A DNA stretch of 61,048 nucleotides from an uncultured Chryseobacterium sp. (GTDB lineage Bacteria; Bacteroidota; Bacteroidia; Flavobacteriales; Weeksellaceae). Numbering within the stretch: the stretch's first letter is position 1; the number at the start of each line of letters is the position of its first letter. The position numbers and the translations under genes were made by a program. The notes beneath the pieces were generated by a model. That model was not told where the DNA came from and ran no database searches. It worked only from the letters and a program-made list of their open reading frames with translations. Positions 25,852 through 35,282 of this stretch are shown here, one piece after another. The stretch is from the NCBI GenBank assembly GCA_913774355.1, contig CAJYGB010000010.1:1-61048 (forward strand), written 5' to 3'.

Positions 25852-27993
25852 TTATTTAATAAAACCTCTGTTTCTCAATAAAGGCTTGATGTCCGGATCA
25901 TGTCCCGTAAAATCCCGGAATGCCTGGTTAAGGTCTACGGAATTTCCTACGGAGAGGATGTATTTTCTGAAACGGTCGCCGTTTTCTCTGGTAAGGCCGC
26001 CATTCTTGCTAATCCATTCCCAGGCATCGTTGTCCAGGGTCTCAGACCAGAGGTATGCGTAATATCCTGCCGAATATCCTCCGCCCCAGATATGGGCAAA
26101 ATAAGGCGTATGGTATCTCGGAGGAACGGTAGCTAAAGTAAATCCATGCTTGGCCAATGACTGTTTTTCAAAATCCAGTACCGGAATCAGCTGTTTTTCA
26201 TCGGTTACCGTATGCCAATCCATATCCAGCTCTGCAGCAGATACCAATTCGGTGGTCATATAGCCCTGGTTAAAGGTTGCTGCTTTCTTGATTTTATCGA
26301 CCAGCGATTGCGGGATCGGCTGCTTGGTTTCATAATGCAACGCGTAATTTTTCAATACGACCGGATCCAAAGCCCAGTGTTCATTGATTTGGGAAGGAAA
26401 TTCCACGAAGTCTCTCGGTACGTTGGTTCCGGAAAGCGATGGGTATTTCTGGCTCGCAAACATCCCGTGAATGGAGTGCCCGAATTCATGGAAAATCGTT
26501 GAAACATCATCATAGCTAATCAGCGATGGTTTTCCCGGAGCCGGCTTCTGGTAATTGTAGCAGTTTACGATCACTGGTTTTGTTCCCAGTAGATACGATT
26601 GCTCCACAAAGTTGCTCATCCAGGCTCCGCCGTTTTTGGAATCTCTCGTGTAGAAATCCAGATAGTAAATGGCCAAAGATTTTCCGTCGTGGTCGAAAAC
26701 TTCATACGTTACGACATCCGGATGGTAAACCGGAAGATCCGTTCTTTTTTTGAAGGTCAGTCCATAGAATTTTTCGGCAGCAAAGAAAACCCCTTTTTCC
26801 AGTACGGTGGTAATTTCAAAATACGGTTTAATCTGGCTTTCATCCAGATCGAATTTGGCTTTTCTTACCTGCTCGGAATAGAAATTCCAGTCCCAGGGCT
26901 CTACTTTGAAGCCTCCTTTCTGTTGGTCGATCAGATCCTGGATATCTTTTGCTTCGTGTCTTGCTGTTTCCACAGCTGGCGTCGCAATCTGATTCATGAG
27001 TTTAGTTGCTGCTTCCGGTGTTTTGGCCATCTGGTCCTGCAGTTTCCACGCTGCGAAACTTGTCTTCCCTAAAACCTGGGCTTTTTTCAGCCTTAAATTT
27101 GCCAGCTTTCCAATGGTTTCTCTGGTATCATTCGCATCACCTTTTTCAGCCCTCATCCAGGATGCTTTGAAGAGTTTTTCTCGTGTAGCCCGGTTTTTCA
27201 GGCTTTGCAGAAGTGGCTGTTGGGTAGTATTCTGTAAAGCCAAAAGGTATTGTCCCGGTTTTCCGGCGTTCTTTGCATCACTTGCTGCTGCTGCGATTTC
27301 ATCTGGAGAAAGTCCGTCCAGTTCTTTGGCATCGTTAAAAAATACACCGCCCTGCTTTCTGGCTTCCAGCAATTTATTGGAATACTGGGTAGACAGGGAA
27401 GCCAGCTCCTGATTGATCTGCTTTAATTTTTCCTTGTCTGCTGAAGAAAGATTGGCTCCGGCAATTTCGAAGTTCTGTTTGTAATATTGCAGCAGTCTTT
27501 TGCTTTCAGAATCCAGCCCGTTTTCAGAAATGGCCTTGATTCTTTTATACAGGTTTTCATTCAGATACATTTTATCGGAATGGGCGGCAAAAACCGGAGC
27601 GTATTCCTCGTCCAGTGCCTGTAGGGTAGGATTGGTATTGGCACTCGTAAGGTTGGAGAATACGATCATCGCTCTTTTCAGAACCTCGCCGCTTTTTTCC
27701 AGGGCGACAATGGTATTTTCAAATGTAGGAGCCTGCGGATTGTTCGCTATCTGTAGAATTTCGGCGTCATGCTGTTTTAGTCCAAAATCAAAAGCAGGCT
27801 TGAAATGTTCGTTTTTAATTTTGTCAAATTCGGGAGCTTCGTACTGAAGGCTGCTTTTCCTCATCAGGGGATTGGAGGAAAGCGAAGCGTCCGGTACCGG
27901 AACTTCCTGGGTGTTATCGGTGGTTTTCATTGTTGTACAGGATTGATTAAATGCTAATGCAGAAATTAATAATACTGATGAAATCTTCTTCAT
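25852..27993 (-). CDS. M3 family metallopeptidase (peptidyl-dipeptidase Dcp-like), lipoprotein
   Basis: A 713-residue zinc peptidase of the M3 (thimet oligopeptidase/Dcp) family. The zinc site HEFGH is at residues 502-506 within STIFHEFGHSIHGMFASQ. The Dcp-like product-binding loop is near the C-terminus (YFAHIWGGGYSAGYYAYLWS). The N-terminus MKKISSVLLISALAFNQSC has a lipobox-like end with Cys19, so it is probably a periplasmic lipoprotein, unlike cytosolic E. coli Dcp. It removes dipeptides from the C-terminus of oligopeptides. Confidence 0.93.
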   Translation of the reverse strand: MKKISSVLLISALAFNQSCTTMKTTDNTQEVPVPDASLSSNPLMRKSSLQYEAPEFDKIKNEHFKPAFDFGLKQHDAEILQIANNPQAPTFENTIVALEKSGEVLKRAMIVFSNLTSANTNPTLQALDEEYAPVFAAHSDKMYLNENLYKRIKAISENGLDSESKRLLQYYKQNFEIAGANLSSADKEKLKQINQELASLSTQYSNKLLEARKQGGVFFNDAKELDGLSPDEIAAAASDAKNAGKPGQYLLALQNTTQQPLLQSLKNRATREKLFKASWMRAEKGDANDTRETIGKLANLRLKKAQVLGKTSFAAWKLQDQMAKTPEAATKLMNQIATPAVETARHEAKDIQDLIDQQKGGFKVEPWDWNFYSEQVRKAKFDLDESQIKPYFEITTVLEKGVFFAAEKFYGLTFKKRTDLPVYHPDVVTYEVFDHDGKSLAIYYLDFYTRDSKNGGAWMSNFVEQSYLLGTKPVIVNCYNYQKPAPGKPSLISYDDVSTIFHEFGHSIHGMFASQKYPSLSGTNVPRDFVEFPSQINEHWALDPVVLKNYALHYETKQPIPQSLVDKIKKAATFNQGYMTTELVSAAELDMDWHTVTDEKQLIPVLDFEKQSLAKHGFTLATVPPRYHTPYFAHIWGGGYSAGYYAYLWSETLDNDAWEWISKNGGLTRENGDRFRKYILSVGNSVDLNQAFRDFTGHDPDIKPLLRNRGFIK

Positions 27994-28171
27994 AAATTAT
28001 TTATTAATAAAGTATAAAGATATTAAAAACTTAGGTTATCATAACAGCAGGAAGACGGAATTGGAGAAATTAAGTTTCCTGAAAGAAATTAAAGTTGCAG
28101 ATTATAGTGGAATAAAAGTAACATGTAATCTATTGAATATCAAAATGAAAGATATTTTCGGCAGTTACATC

Positions 28172-28204
28172 AAACCTCACAGGTTTTCAAAACCTGTGAG
28201 GTTT
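28172..28204. repeat. AAACCT palindrome, copy 1
   Basis: AAACCTCACAGGTTTT, a single C, then AAAACCTGTGAGGTTT: a perfect 16-bp inverted repeat with a one-base centre. A related copy lies at 35374. Apart from this, the 512-bp gap 27994-28506 shows nothing recognisable. Confidence 0.9.
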
Positions 28205-28506
28205 ATTCAGCGCTGAAGGTAATCAGACCTGCTTTGATATATGGAGTACAGGTGTTGATTTGCGGGACATTAAGACGGAAACCAGTTCGAAGGCTCCCAG
28301 AATAACGTGATGAAGATAAATCCGATCGCTGAAACCGGTTTGTAGTATAAGTGGTCGGTTTTTAATGCTTTTTTGTTTTATAGAAAAAATTGATCTGAAA
28401 AATCATTGTTATGACTCCGGTTATATAATTATTCAGGCAGATGTAATATTTTTTATACCTTAGTTGTTACTAAATAATAACACATTATTCAAATAAATCG
28501 ATAAAC

Positions 28507-29325
28507 ATGAAATCGCAAACTATTTTTATTCTTTCGGCCTTTTTGATGCTGGCATCTTGTGAAAAACACGACCGAAACAACCGCGGACAGGAAAAAAACA
28601 ATTGGGTGGAAAAAGTGGTCAGCAAAGACAATGGCCCGATGAGAGAAAAAACAGTGACGGGTAATTTCGACGAGATAGAAGTTTCCCAGTCTATATCTGC
28701 AGAAGTTATCAAATCAGATGTCGAAAAAGTAGTTATCTCTGCTCCCCAGAATATTATTGATGAGATTCTGGTGGATAACAGCGGCGGCGAACTGCACATC
28801 CATTACAAACCGGGAATCAGGGTAATGAATACCCATAAAGTTTCCGCAAAAATTTATACCAGAGACTTTTCAAAGCTGAATGCCAATTCTGCGGCCGGTA
28901 TTACCATTAAAGATAAATTCGTACAGGATAAAATGAAAGTGGAAGTTTCGAGTTCGGCATCGGTTTCCGGTGATCTGGAAGCCAATGATTTTGATCTTTC
29001 CATTGACAGCAGCGGAAGTTTCGACGGTAAAATATGGGCAGTAGATCTGGATGTGGAAGCTTCATCCGCTGCAAGCATCGAACTTTCCGGAAAAGCTAAA
29101 AATGTGGAAGTGAGTGCCTCTTCAGGAAGCAGTATTTCAGCAAAAAATGTAATTGCACAAAATCTGAAAGCGGAATCTTCCAGCGGAGCGAGCATAGATA
29201 TCAGCGCGTCTTCTTCAATCCAGGCAGAAGCATCTTCCGGGGGAAGTCTCAGCGTTTATAAAAAAGGAAATGTAACCAATATCATCAAAGAAGAAAGCAG
29301 CGGCGGAAGCGTAAATATCCGGTAA
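28507..29325 (+). CDS. Head GIN domain-containing lipoprotein (DUF2807)
   Basis: A 272-residue protein with lipoprotein signal (LMLASC, Cys19). Its DUF2807 right-handed beta-solenoid begins FDEIEVSQSISAEVIKSD and runs as short repeated rungs rich in serine, glycine and alanine (SSSASVSGDLEANDFDLSID, EASSAASIELSGKA, SASSGSSISAKNV, SSGASIDISAS). The family is sometimes called putative auto-transporter adhesin head GIN domain. It is expected to be membrane-anchored and exposed; the ligand is unknown. Its stop codon directly abuts the convergent antiporter gene. Confidence 0.88.
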   Translation: MKSQTIFILSAFLMLASCEKHDRNNRGQEKNNWVEKVVSKDNGPMREKTVTGNFDEIEVSQSISAEVIKSDVEKVVISAPQNIIDEILVDNSGGELHIHYKPGIRVMNTHKVSAKIYTRDFSKLNANSAAGITIKDKFVQDKMKVEVSSSASVSGDLEANDFDLSIDSSGSFDGKIWAVDLDVEASSAASIELSGKAKNVEVSASSGSSISAKNVIAQNLKAESSSGASIDISASSSIQAEASSGGSLSVYKKGNVTNIIKEESSGGSVNIR

Positions 29326-31203
29326 TCAGCTTTCATTATCCTCTTCATCGTCCATTGATGAGTCTTCCCATTGCTTATTGTTGAAATTCAGATTGTCGTA
29401 AGCCAGTAATTCTTCTTCTCTCTGGAGAATTTCTTTGGTGGTAAACAGATGGATTTCGTCATCGTCCTCAGATTTTGCCAATTTTCGGATGGAAGCCTTA
29501 TCAATGGTCATGAACCTCTGTCCCAGACGGCGTGCGGCATATTTCCGCATACCGGTTTCATGGAGCACATCCACAGCCATATCCACAGCTGTTCCCAGGG
29601 TTTCACGATAGATATTATTGATGCCGTTGTTCAAATATTCATAAGCATCAATTCTGTTTTTGGCCCTGACGAAGATTTTTACGTTGGGGTAATTTTCCCG
29701 CACCACATCCGCAATAAACTTATTGTCTTCAGGATCGTCCAGGCACAGGATCAGGATTTCCGCCTCTTCAATTCCCGCAGCGCGAAGGGTCGGAATTTTC
29801 GTGGCATCACCGTAATATACTTTAAAGCCATAGCTTCTCAGCAGCTTCACCCGGTCCGAATCCCGGTCCAGAACCGTTGCCGGAATTTTGTTGGCCTTTA
29901 ATAGCCGGCCCACCGTGCTTCCGAAATGCCCGAAACCGACGATAATAATTTTTTTCTGTCGGATACTGCCATCCATAATATTGAAATCGTTATCGGCATC
30001 AGGTATTTCTTTAATGAATTTCGGGGTGATGAATTTATCATTAATAATAAGCAAAAAAGGAGTGATGCACATGGTAATCGCAGTAACCGCCATCATCTGG
30101 GCGTTTAATTCCGAACTCAGCAGATAAAGATTGGACGCGTAATTGATTAAGACAAAAGCAAATTCTCCTACCTGCGAAAGTGCAAAAGCATAAAATAGGC
30201 TTTGTGGCGTATCAATCTTAAAGAACTTTCCGATAATATAGAGTACAACGAACTTTACGGCCAGCACAGCGAAAACGGTGCTGAAAATAAAAAGAGGATC
30301 TTCTGCAATAATATTAAAGTTCAGAGTGGAACCAACGCTGACAAAGAATACGGCCAGCAGTAATCCTTTGAACGGATCGATCTGTGCTTCAAGTTCATGG
30401 CGGAATTCGCTGTTGGCAAGCATAACCCCCGCAAGAAAGGCTCCCAGTGCGGGAGAAAGGCCGATGGCAATCATCAGTTCCGAAACGCCAATCACCAGGA
30501 ACAGGGAAGAAGCGGTAAGAAGTTCGGTCATTCCTGATTTTGATACATATCTCAGAAATGGGACGAAAACATATCTTCCCAGTAAAATCAGAAAAGCAAC
30601 GCCGAGTATTACCGTCGCAAACTGCATCCATTGCGGAAGATTCTGGATAATGACATGGATTTCATTGTCGTTGCTGCTGACCTTATGATGAGCCATCAGC
30701 GGCAGGATGGCGAGGATGGGAATCACGGCAATATCCTGAAACAGCAACGTAGAAAAGGAAGCTTCACCGGCCAGCGTATTCAGGTTGTTCTTTTCCTGCA
30801 GGGTCTGCAGAACGATGGCGGTAGAAGACAGGGCAAAACACATGGCAACGGCCACAGCCTTATCCACTTTCCATCCTGCCCATAGGAAAACAACGAAGAG
30901 CAGGGAAATGGTAAGGAGCATCTGCGTCATACCAAGACCGACGATCTTTTTCCGCATTTCCCAGAATTTCCGGGGCTCCAGTTCAAGTCCTACAAGGAAA
31001 AGCAGCATAATCACACCGAACTCACTGGCGTGCATAATATCATCTACATTCCTCCCCGTCAGTTTAAGGACGTACGGCCCGATAATGATTCCGCCCGCAA
31101 TATATCCGATGACGGAACTCAACCCGAATTTTCTTGCCAGCGGAACCATAATGATGGCAACGCCTAAGAAAATAAGGGTATTCATTGCTAAGCTTGTTTC
31201 CAT
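29326..31203 (-). CDS. CPA2 monovalent cation:proton antiporter (KefB/KefC type)
   Basis: A 625-residue protein. About 12 membrane helices fill residues 1-390, including FALSSTAIVLQTL and GLSPALGAFLAGVMLANSEF, both conserved in KefB/KefC. A cytosolic RCK/TrkA-N domain follows with the nucleotide-binding start IIVGFGHFGSTVGRLLKANK. An acidic C-terminal tail ends DDEEDNES. It should exchange K+ for H+ under nucleotide or glutathione-adduct control. The ancillary oxidoreductase gene ends 4 bp upstream, the usual kef pairing. Confidence 0.9.
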   Translation of the reverse strand: METSLAMNTLIFLGVAIIMVPLARKFGLSSVIGYIAGGIIIGPYVLKLTGRNVDDIMHASEFGVIMLLFLVGLELEPRKFWEMRKKIVGLGMTQMLLTISLLFVVFLWAGWKVDKAVAVAMCFALSSTAIVLQTLQEKNNLNTLAGEASFSTLLFQDIAVIPILAILPLMAHHKVSSNDNEIHVIIQNLPQWMQFATVILGVAFLILLGRYVFVPFLRYVSKSGMTELLTASSLFLVIGVSELMIAIGLSPALGAFLAGVMLANSEFRHELEAQIDPFKGLLLAVFFVSVGSTLNFNIIAEDPLFIFSTVFAVLAVKFVVLYIIGKFFKIDTPQSLFYAFALSQVGEFAFVLINYASNLYLLSSELNAQMMAVTAITMCITPFLLIINDKFITPKFIKEIPDADNDFNIMDGSIRQKKIIIVGFGHFGSTVGRLLKANKIPATVLDRDSDRVKLLRSYGFKVYYGDATKIPTLRAAGIEEAEILILCLDDPEDNKFIADVVRENYPNVKIFVRAKNRIDAYEYLNNGINNIYRETLGTAVDMAVDVLHETGMRKYAARRLGQRFMTIDKASIRKLAKSEDDDEIHLFTTKEILQREEELLAYDNLNFNNKQWEDSSMDDEEDNES

Positions 31204-31207
31204 ATTT

Positions 31208-31729
31208 TTATTGATTGAGAAGTTCTACAAACTGCTTCTTGTGTGCAATGATTTCTTTTTTTGAAAGCTTATTCGCTTCGTAAACGATTTTTATATTTTT
31301 TATATTGACTTTAAAGACATTCAGGGAAACGATCAGCCCGCTGATCAGCTCTTCAACGGTAAATTTATAAGTGCCTTCTTTGCTGAAAGATCTTTCTTTT
31401 CCGCCGGTGGTTACCAGGATATAGACTTCTTTGCCTTCCAGCGGATTATATTCCCCTTCTTTCAGCCAGTCCCGATCGAAGACTTCATCGATCCATAATT
31501 TTAAAAGGGGTGGCGTTCCGAACCAGATCAGCGGAAACTGGAAAATGAAACGTTCGTAATTTCTGATCCTCTTCCTTTCCCGAAAAGCGGCAATGTGAAA
31601 ATTAGGGTATTCTTCATAAAGATCCCTGAGGGTAAAATGCTGATGGCGGACGTAGAAATTGATGAGTTCCGCATTCGAATTGGAATGCTCCAGATAAGGA
31701 TGTGCAAAAACTACCAATGTCTTCTTCAT
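31208..31729 (-). CDS. Kef-type ancillary NAD(P)H oxidoreductase (KefF/KefG-like)
   Basis: A 173-residue flavodoxin-like quinone reductase of the KefF/KefG family. It begins KKTLVVFAHPYLEHSNSNAE, continues with LRDLYEEYPNF and the core FQFPLIWFGTPPLLKLWIDE, then VTTGGKERSF. In enterobacteria these proteins bind the RCK domain and activate the antiporter. The antiporter gene starts 4 bp downstream, which supports that role. The 366-bp gap upstream (31730-32095) holds one long inverted repeat, CCTGTTTTTA with TAAAAACAGG, and nothing else I recognise. Confidence 0.9.
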   Translation of the reverse strand: MKKTLVVFAHPYLEHSNSNAELINFYVRHQHFTLRDLYEEYPNFHIAAFRERKRIRNYERFIFQFPLIWFGTPPLLKLWIDEVFDRDWLKEGEYNPLEGKEVYILVTTGGKERSFSKEGTYKFTVEELISGLIVSLNVFKVNIKNIKIVYEANKLSKKEIIAHKKQFVELLNQ

Positions 31730-32095
31730 AACCTGTTTTTAGTAAATATAATGAAAAAGTTTTGAATTAAAAACAGGATTCGGGCATGTTTATTAATTTT
31801 TAATATTGAAATCGGGGATTTGTATTAATATAAATTAGGATTAATGATTGGAAATTTGCTTTTTTATCATATTGGATAATCCTGAGATCAATGAAAAAGG
31901 AAGATGTTAGAAAGCAGCTTATAAAGATTCGCGTTTAGATTTCTTATAACAAGACAAAGATGAAGCAAAACATTAGATTAAATTCAAAACAATTTTTTGT
32001 GACCCGATAGCGTTCTTAAAACATAGCATGGAAATTCGTATTTAGATTGTTTAAGAATGAAAAGCATTGGGAATAAGAGGTGAATATTAATCTAT

Positions 32096-32905
32096 CTACC
32101 ATCCTCCCGAAGCGCCACCGCCTCCGAAACTTCCGCCTCCGCCAAAACCTCCGAAACCTCCGCCTCCGCTACCCGAACTTCCTCCACCAAATCCACCGCC
32201 GAAGCTGCCCGGGAAAGGAAAGAATCCGCCGGGGTAATTCCTGCGGCCTCTTCTGGAAATAATGACATCGTCGTCATCACCGCCGCCGCCTTTTCCGCCT
32301 CCCTTGTTTCCGAAAAGAATGGCCAGAAGGATGAAAATAATAAAAGCAATGATGATAATTTTCGTCAGGCTGCCGTCTCCGCTGTTTTCCTGATTGTTCA
32401 GAGGCTTGAATTTCCCCTGAACGGCTTCCATAATCGCTGAGGTTCCACGATTGATGCCTTCATACCATTCTCCCTGTTTAAAATGAGGAGTGACGATGTA
32501 ATCAAGGATCTGTCCTGCAACGGAGGCCGTGAGATATTGCTCAACCGCTCTTCCCTGCTGGATCGACATGGTATGATCTTCAGTTGCTATAAGGAATACA
32601 ATTCCGTTGTCTACATTCTTTTTACCAATGCCCCATTTTTCCCCGAACATCGTCGCCAGGAAATTCACGTCTTCCCCTTTGGTGGAGGGAATGATGATCA
32701 CTTCAATCTCGGTTGAAGTAGAATCGGCAAAGGCAATCAGCTTTTTATTCAGCGCCTCTTTTTCCTGTGGTTTCAGTAGGTTGGCTTCGTCGAAAACAGG
32801 ATAAAGGACAGCCGGTTTTTGGGGAACCGTGTATTGGGCCACTACAAAACTGTAGAAGAAAATGAATAAGAATGAAAAAACTATGTTAAGAGAACGTAAT
32901 TTCAT
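32096..32905 (-). CDS. TPM domain membrane protein with Gly-rich tail (YgcG-like)
   Basis: A 269-residue protein: signal peptide (ends FVVAQ), then a TPM domain (residues about 35-165) with FDEANLLKPQEKEALNKKLI, IEVIIIPSTKGEDVN and IQQGRAVEQYLTASVAGQI. A single transmembrane helix follows (IIIIAFIIFILLAILFG), then a very glycine/serine-rich tail. The TPM domain is periplasmic and often supports membrane-protein quality control. It overlaps the next upstream TPM gene by 20 bp and forms an operon with it and lemA. Confidence 0.9.
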   Translation of the reverse strand: MKLRSLNIVFSFLFIFFYSFVVAQYTVPQKPAVLYPVFDEANLLKPQEKEALNKKLIAFADSTSTEIEVIIIPSTKGEDVNFLATMFGEKWGIGKKNVDNGIVFLIATEDHTMSIQQGRAVEQYLTASVAGQILDYIVTPHFKQGEWYEGINRGTSAIMEAVQGKFKPLNNQENSGDGSLTKIIIIAFIIFILLAILFGNKGGGKGGGGDDDDVIISRRGRRNYPGGFFPFPGSFGGGFGGGSSGSGGGGFGGFGGGGSFGGGGASGGW

Positions 32906-33317
32906 TAGGCAGCTCGTTAGGGTTTTCCCCTGTTACGGGAAAATATTTTTTTAGTTCCAGGCCGGTTTCAAGAATCCCGCTTTTTAAAGCTTTGTAATAA
33001 TTTCCTTTTGCAAATTCAGAAGTAATGTAGTCGTGCAGGTGATCCCAGAAAGATTGGTTGACCTTTTCATGAATACCGGAATCTCCTATGATTGTCAGGT
33101 ATTTCCGCTCAAAATTAATGTGAAAAAGTACGGCGTTTCTTTCTGCCGTTTTATTCAGGCACAGTTCTTCAAAAACCTTAAATGCAATTTTGGCATTATC
33201 TTCATCCGTATTCGTATCAATATGCACCCTGATTTCTCCGGTAGAATGTTCTTCCGCCGACTGGATGGCTTCCACGAGGGAAGCGATTTGCTGATCTGTC
33301 AGGAAAGGAGTTGCCAT
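32886..33317 (-). CDS. TPM domain-containing protein
   Basis: A 143-residue stand-alone TPM domain with no signal peptide or membrane segment. Segments typical of the family are FLTDQQIASLVEAIQSAEEH, TGEIRVHIDTN and YLTIIGDSGIHEKV. It shares its start base with the last base of lemA upstream and overlaps the larger TPM gene downstream, so all three are translated from one message. The paired TPM proteins probably form one LemA-associated membrane complex. Confidence 0.88.
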   Translation of the reverse strand: MATPFLTDQQIASLVEAIQSAEEHSTGEIRVHIDTNTDEDNAKIAFKVFEELCLNKTAERNAVLFHINFERKYLTIIGDSGIHEKVNQSFWDHLHDYITSEFAKGNYYKALKSGILETGLELKKYFPVTGENPNELPNEITFS

Positions 33318-33925
33318 TATTCTGAGAATACTTCAGGTGCTTTTTCGGCCCCGGCTTCCGCTTTGAAATAAGGTTTTTCTTTAAAGTTGGTGAAGTTTGC
33401 CAGGATATTATTCGGGAATGTTTTGATGGAAGTATTGTAATCCTGAGCCGCGGCATTGTAATAAACGGTTTCCGTTCTGATGCTGTTTTCAATTGCCGTA
33501 TATTCTCTCTGGAAATTGATGTATTGCTGGTCTGCTTTAAGGTTCGGATAAGATTCTACGACGGCCATTAATCTGCTTAAAGCTCCGGAAAGCTCACCCT
33601 GTGCTGCCTGGAATTTAGCAAGATCCTGCTCCGTCATATTCGTAGGATCAACGTTGATGGAGGTTGCTTTGGAACGGGCTTCTACTACTTTCGTTAGGGT
33701 TTCCTGTTCAAATTTAGCATAGGATTTTACCGTTCTTTCCAGATTCGGGATCAGGTTTGCTCTTTTTTGGTATACGGTTTCTACGTTGGACCATTTGGTA
33801 TTAACGTTCTGTTCTTTCGTTACGAAATTATTGTATCCGCTTTTGCCCCAGAAGAAAAGGACAGCGACAATGATAAGGAGGGCGATACCGATCGTTCCTG
33901 CGCTCAGACAACCTTTATTTTTCAT
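33317..33925 (-). CDS. lemA: LemA family protein
   Basis: About 202 residues from ATG 33925 (MKNKGCLSAGTIGIALL). One N-terminal membrane helix is followed by a long helical bundle with the family hallmarks FVTKEQNVNTKWSNVETVYQ, RRANLIPNLERTVK-like sequence, and LMAVVESYPNLKADQQYINF. LemA proteins are inner-membrane proteins exposing the bundle, often coupled to TPM proteins as seen here. First gene of the three-gene operon. Confidence 0.92.
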   Translation of the reverse strand: MKNKGCLSAGTIGIALLIIVAVLFFWGKSGYNNFVTKEQNVNTKWSNVETVYQKRANLIPNLERTVKSYAKFEQETLTKVVEARSKATSINVDPTNMTEQDLAKFQAAQGELSGALSRLMAVVESYPNLKADQQYINFQREYTAIENSIRTETVYYNAAAQDYNTSIKTFPNNILANFTNFKEKPYFKAEAGAEKAPEVFSE

Positions 33926-34002
33926 AGTTTGAAATTTTTTTAATATTTTTCGTGCTAACCAAATATACAAATTATGTGCTAATTTTGTAAAAATTTATTT
34001 TA

Positions 34003-34488
34003 ATGACAACAATTGTGGTGGCCATGGGAGAGAAGAATGAAATCGGTTTCGAAAACCGTTTGCTCTGGCATCTTCCGAGAGACTTGAAACACTTTAAAGA
34101 GATCACTTCGGGACATCCCGTGATCATGGGACGAAAAACATACGAAAGCATCGGAAAACCGCTTCCCAACCGTACCAATATTGTCGTGTCCCGGAAAACC
34201 GACTGGTTTGAGGAGGGAATTCTTATCGTAGGAAGCATCAAGGAAGCCGTAAAGTTCGCCAAAAAAATAGATGAGGAAATTTTTATCATCGGTGGCGGCA
34301 AGATCTATGAACAAATGATGGATATCACAGACCGGCTTGAGGTAACCGTCGTGAAAGCAGAACTTGAAGCGGATACTTATTTTCCAAAGATCGATCCTAA
34401 AGTCTGGAAAAAGACCGACGAAGTTTGTCATGAAAAAGATGAAAAGCATGAGCACGATTTCTGCTTTCAGACTTATGAAAGGATTTAA
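34003..34488 (+). CDS. folA: Dihydrofolate reductase
   Basis: A 161-residue DHFR of normal length: VVAMGEKNEIGFENRLLWHL with the active-site acid in the following helix region, GHPVIMGRKTYESIGKPLPN for NADPH binding, and IFIIGGGKIYEQMM. It reduces dihydrofolate to tetrahydrofolate for thymidylate and purine synthesis. The gene begins 77 bp from the divergent lemA start. Confidence 0.96.
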   Translation: MTTIVVAMGEKNEIGFENRLLWHLPRDLKHFKEITSGHPVIMGRKTYESIGKPLPNRTNIVVSRKTDWFEEGILIVGSIKEAVKFAKKIDEEIFIIGGGKIYEQMMDITDRLEVTVVKAELEADTYFPKIDPKVWKKTDEVCHEKDEKHEHDFCFQTYERI

Positions 34489-34534
34489 TGTTTGAAGTAA
34501 TCCGTTAAGAGTTTAACGAAAAACTTTAGATCCT

Positions 34535-34555
34535 GAACCTTAAACATTGAACCTG
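34535..34555. repeat. Degenerate heptamer repeat
   Basis: Three 7-mers in register, GAACCTT, AAACATT, GAACCTG, between folA and the next gene; related to the TTAAACC units at 52011. Confidence 0.45.
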
Positions 34556-34563
34556 AAATTTAT

Positions 34564-34571
34564 TATCTTTG
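34564..34571 (+). promoter_or_regulatory. -7 box of the 34.6-kb gene
   Basis: TATCTTTG, exact TAnnTTTG match, 18 bp before the ATG; TTG at 34547 is a weak -33 candidate with 14-bp spacing. Confidence 0.5.
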
Positions 34572-34589
34572 CACTTCTAAATTTTAATA

Positions 34590-35159
34590 ATGAATAAATA
34601 TATAAAAATTGCCGTTGCGGCAGTTCTTATCCTTTCAGGACTTTACCTGATGATCTTTACAAGAAGTCTGGGCTGGGGAATTGTTGTTTTTCTATTAGCA
34701 GCGTTGCCTATCCTTATTTTCTTTAAAAACGAATACATCCTTTTAGCCTTCTGGCAGCTGAGGAAACAGAACATGGAAAAGGCCGGAGAATGGCTTAAAA
34801 ATATTACGGATTACAAAGCACAGCTTCATAAAACCCAGTACGGGTATTACCATTATCTGATGGGATTAACCAATGCACAGGATCATCCGACGAAAGTGGA
34901 GCCTTTCATGAAAAAAGCTTTGGAATACGGCCTGAATATGAAACACGACAGAGCAATGGCTACCCTGAATCTGGCGGCTGCAGCGATCTCCAAAGGCAGA
35001 AGACAGGAAGGGCAGAAGTTATTGGATGAAGCCAAAAGACTGGACAGTGCCGGGATGATGACCGACCAGATCAAAATGATGAAAGACCAGCTGAAAATGC
35101 CGACCATGCAGAAACACATGCACAATCCCAATATGAGAAACCGGGGGAAATTCTCTTAA
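34590..35159 (+). CDS. Membrane protein with TPR-like cytosolic domain
   Basis: A 189-residue protein. Two membrane helices occupy residues 5-48 (VAAVLILSGLYLMIF and IVVFLLAALPILIFF). The helical soluble part looks like two or three tetratricopeptide repeats: a helix pair around ENMEKAGEWLKNI, then a second around KVEPFMKKALEYGLNMKHDR, AMATLNLAAAAISKGRRQEG and QKLLDEAKRLDS. The end is Met/Lys-rich. Function unknown; such proteins often scaffold complexes at the membrane. It has its own promoter and terminator. Confidence 0.78.
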   Translation: MNKYIKIAVAAVLILSGLYLMIFTRSLGWGIVVFLLAALPILIFFKNEYILLAFWQLRKQNMEKAGEWLKNITDYKAQLHKTQYGYYHYLMGLTNAQDHPTKVEPFMKKALEYGLNMKHDRAMATLNLAAAAISKGRRQEGQKLLDEAKRLDSAGMMTDQIKMMKDQLKMPTMQKHMHNPNMRNRGKFS

Positions 35160-35181
35160 TAAAAGGAATAAATAAAAAAAT

Positions 35182-35216
35182 AAAAAGCATCTGAATGATT
35201 TCAGATGCTTTTTATT
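35182..35216 (+). terminator. Terminator of the TPR-like gene
   Basis: AAAAAGCATCTGAA and TTTCAGATGCTTTTT form a long stem with a TGA loop, followed by ATTTT. Confidence 0.85.
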
Positions 35217-35282
35217 TTGTCGGGCCTCAGTCCAGGTAGATCTGATCAACAGAGCTTTAATTTTTACACGGAATTGATTTTC

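Noticed and set aside
28172..28204. Rho-independent terminator
   Set aside because: The palindrome has no T run and lies 179 bp from the nearest gene end; it is classed as a repeat.
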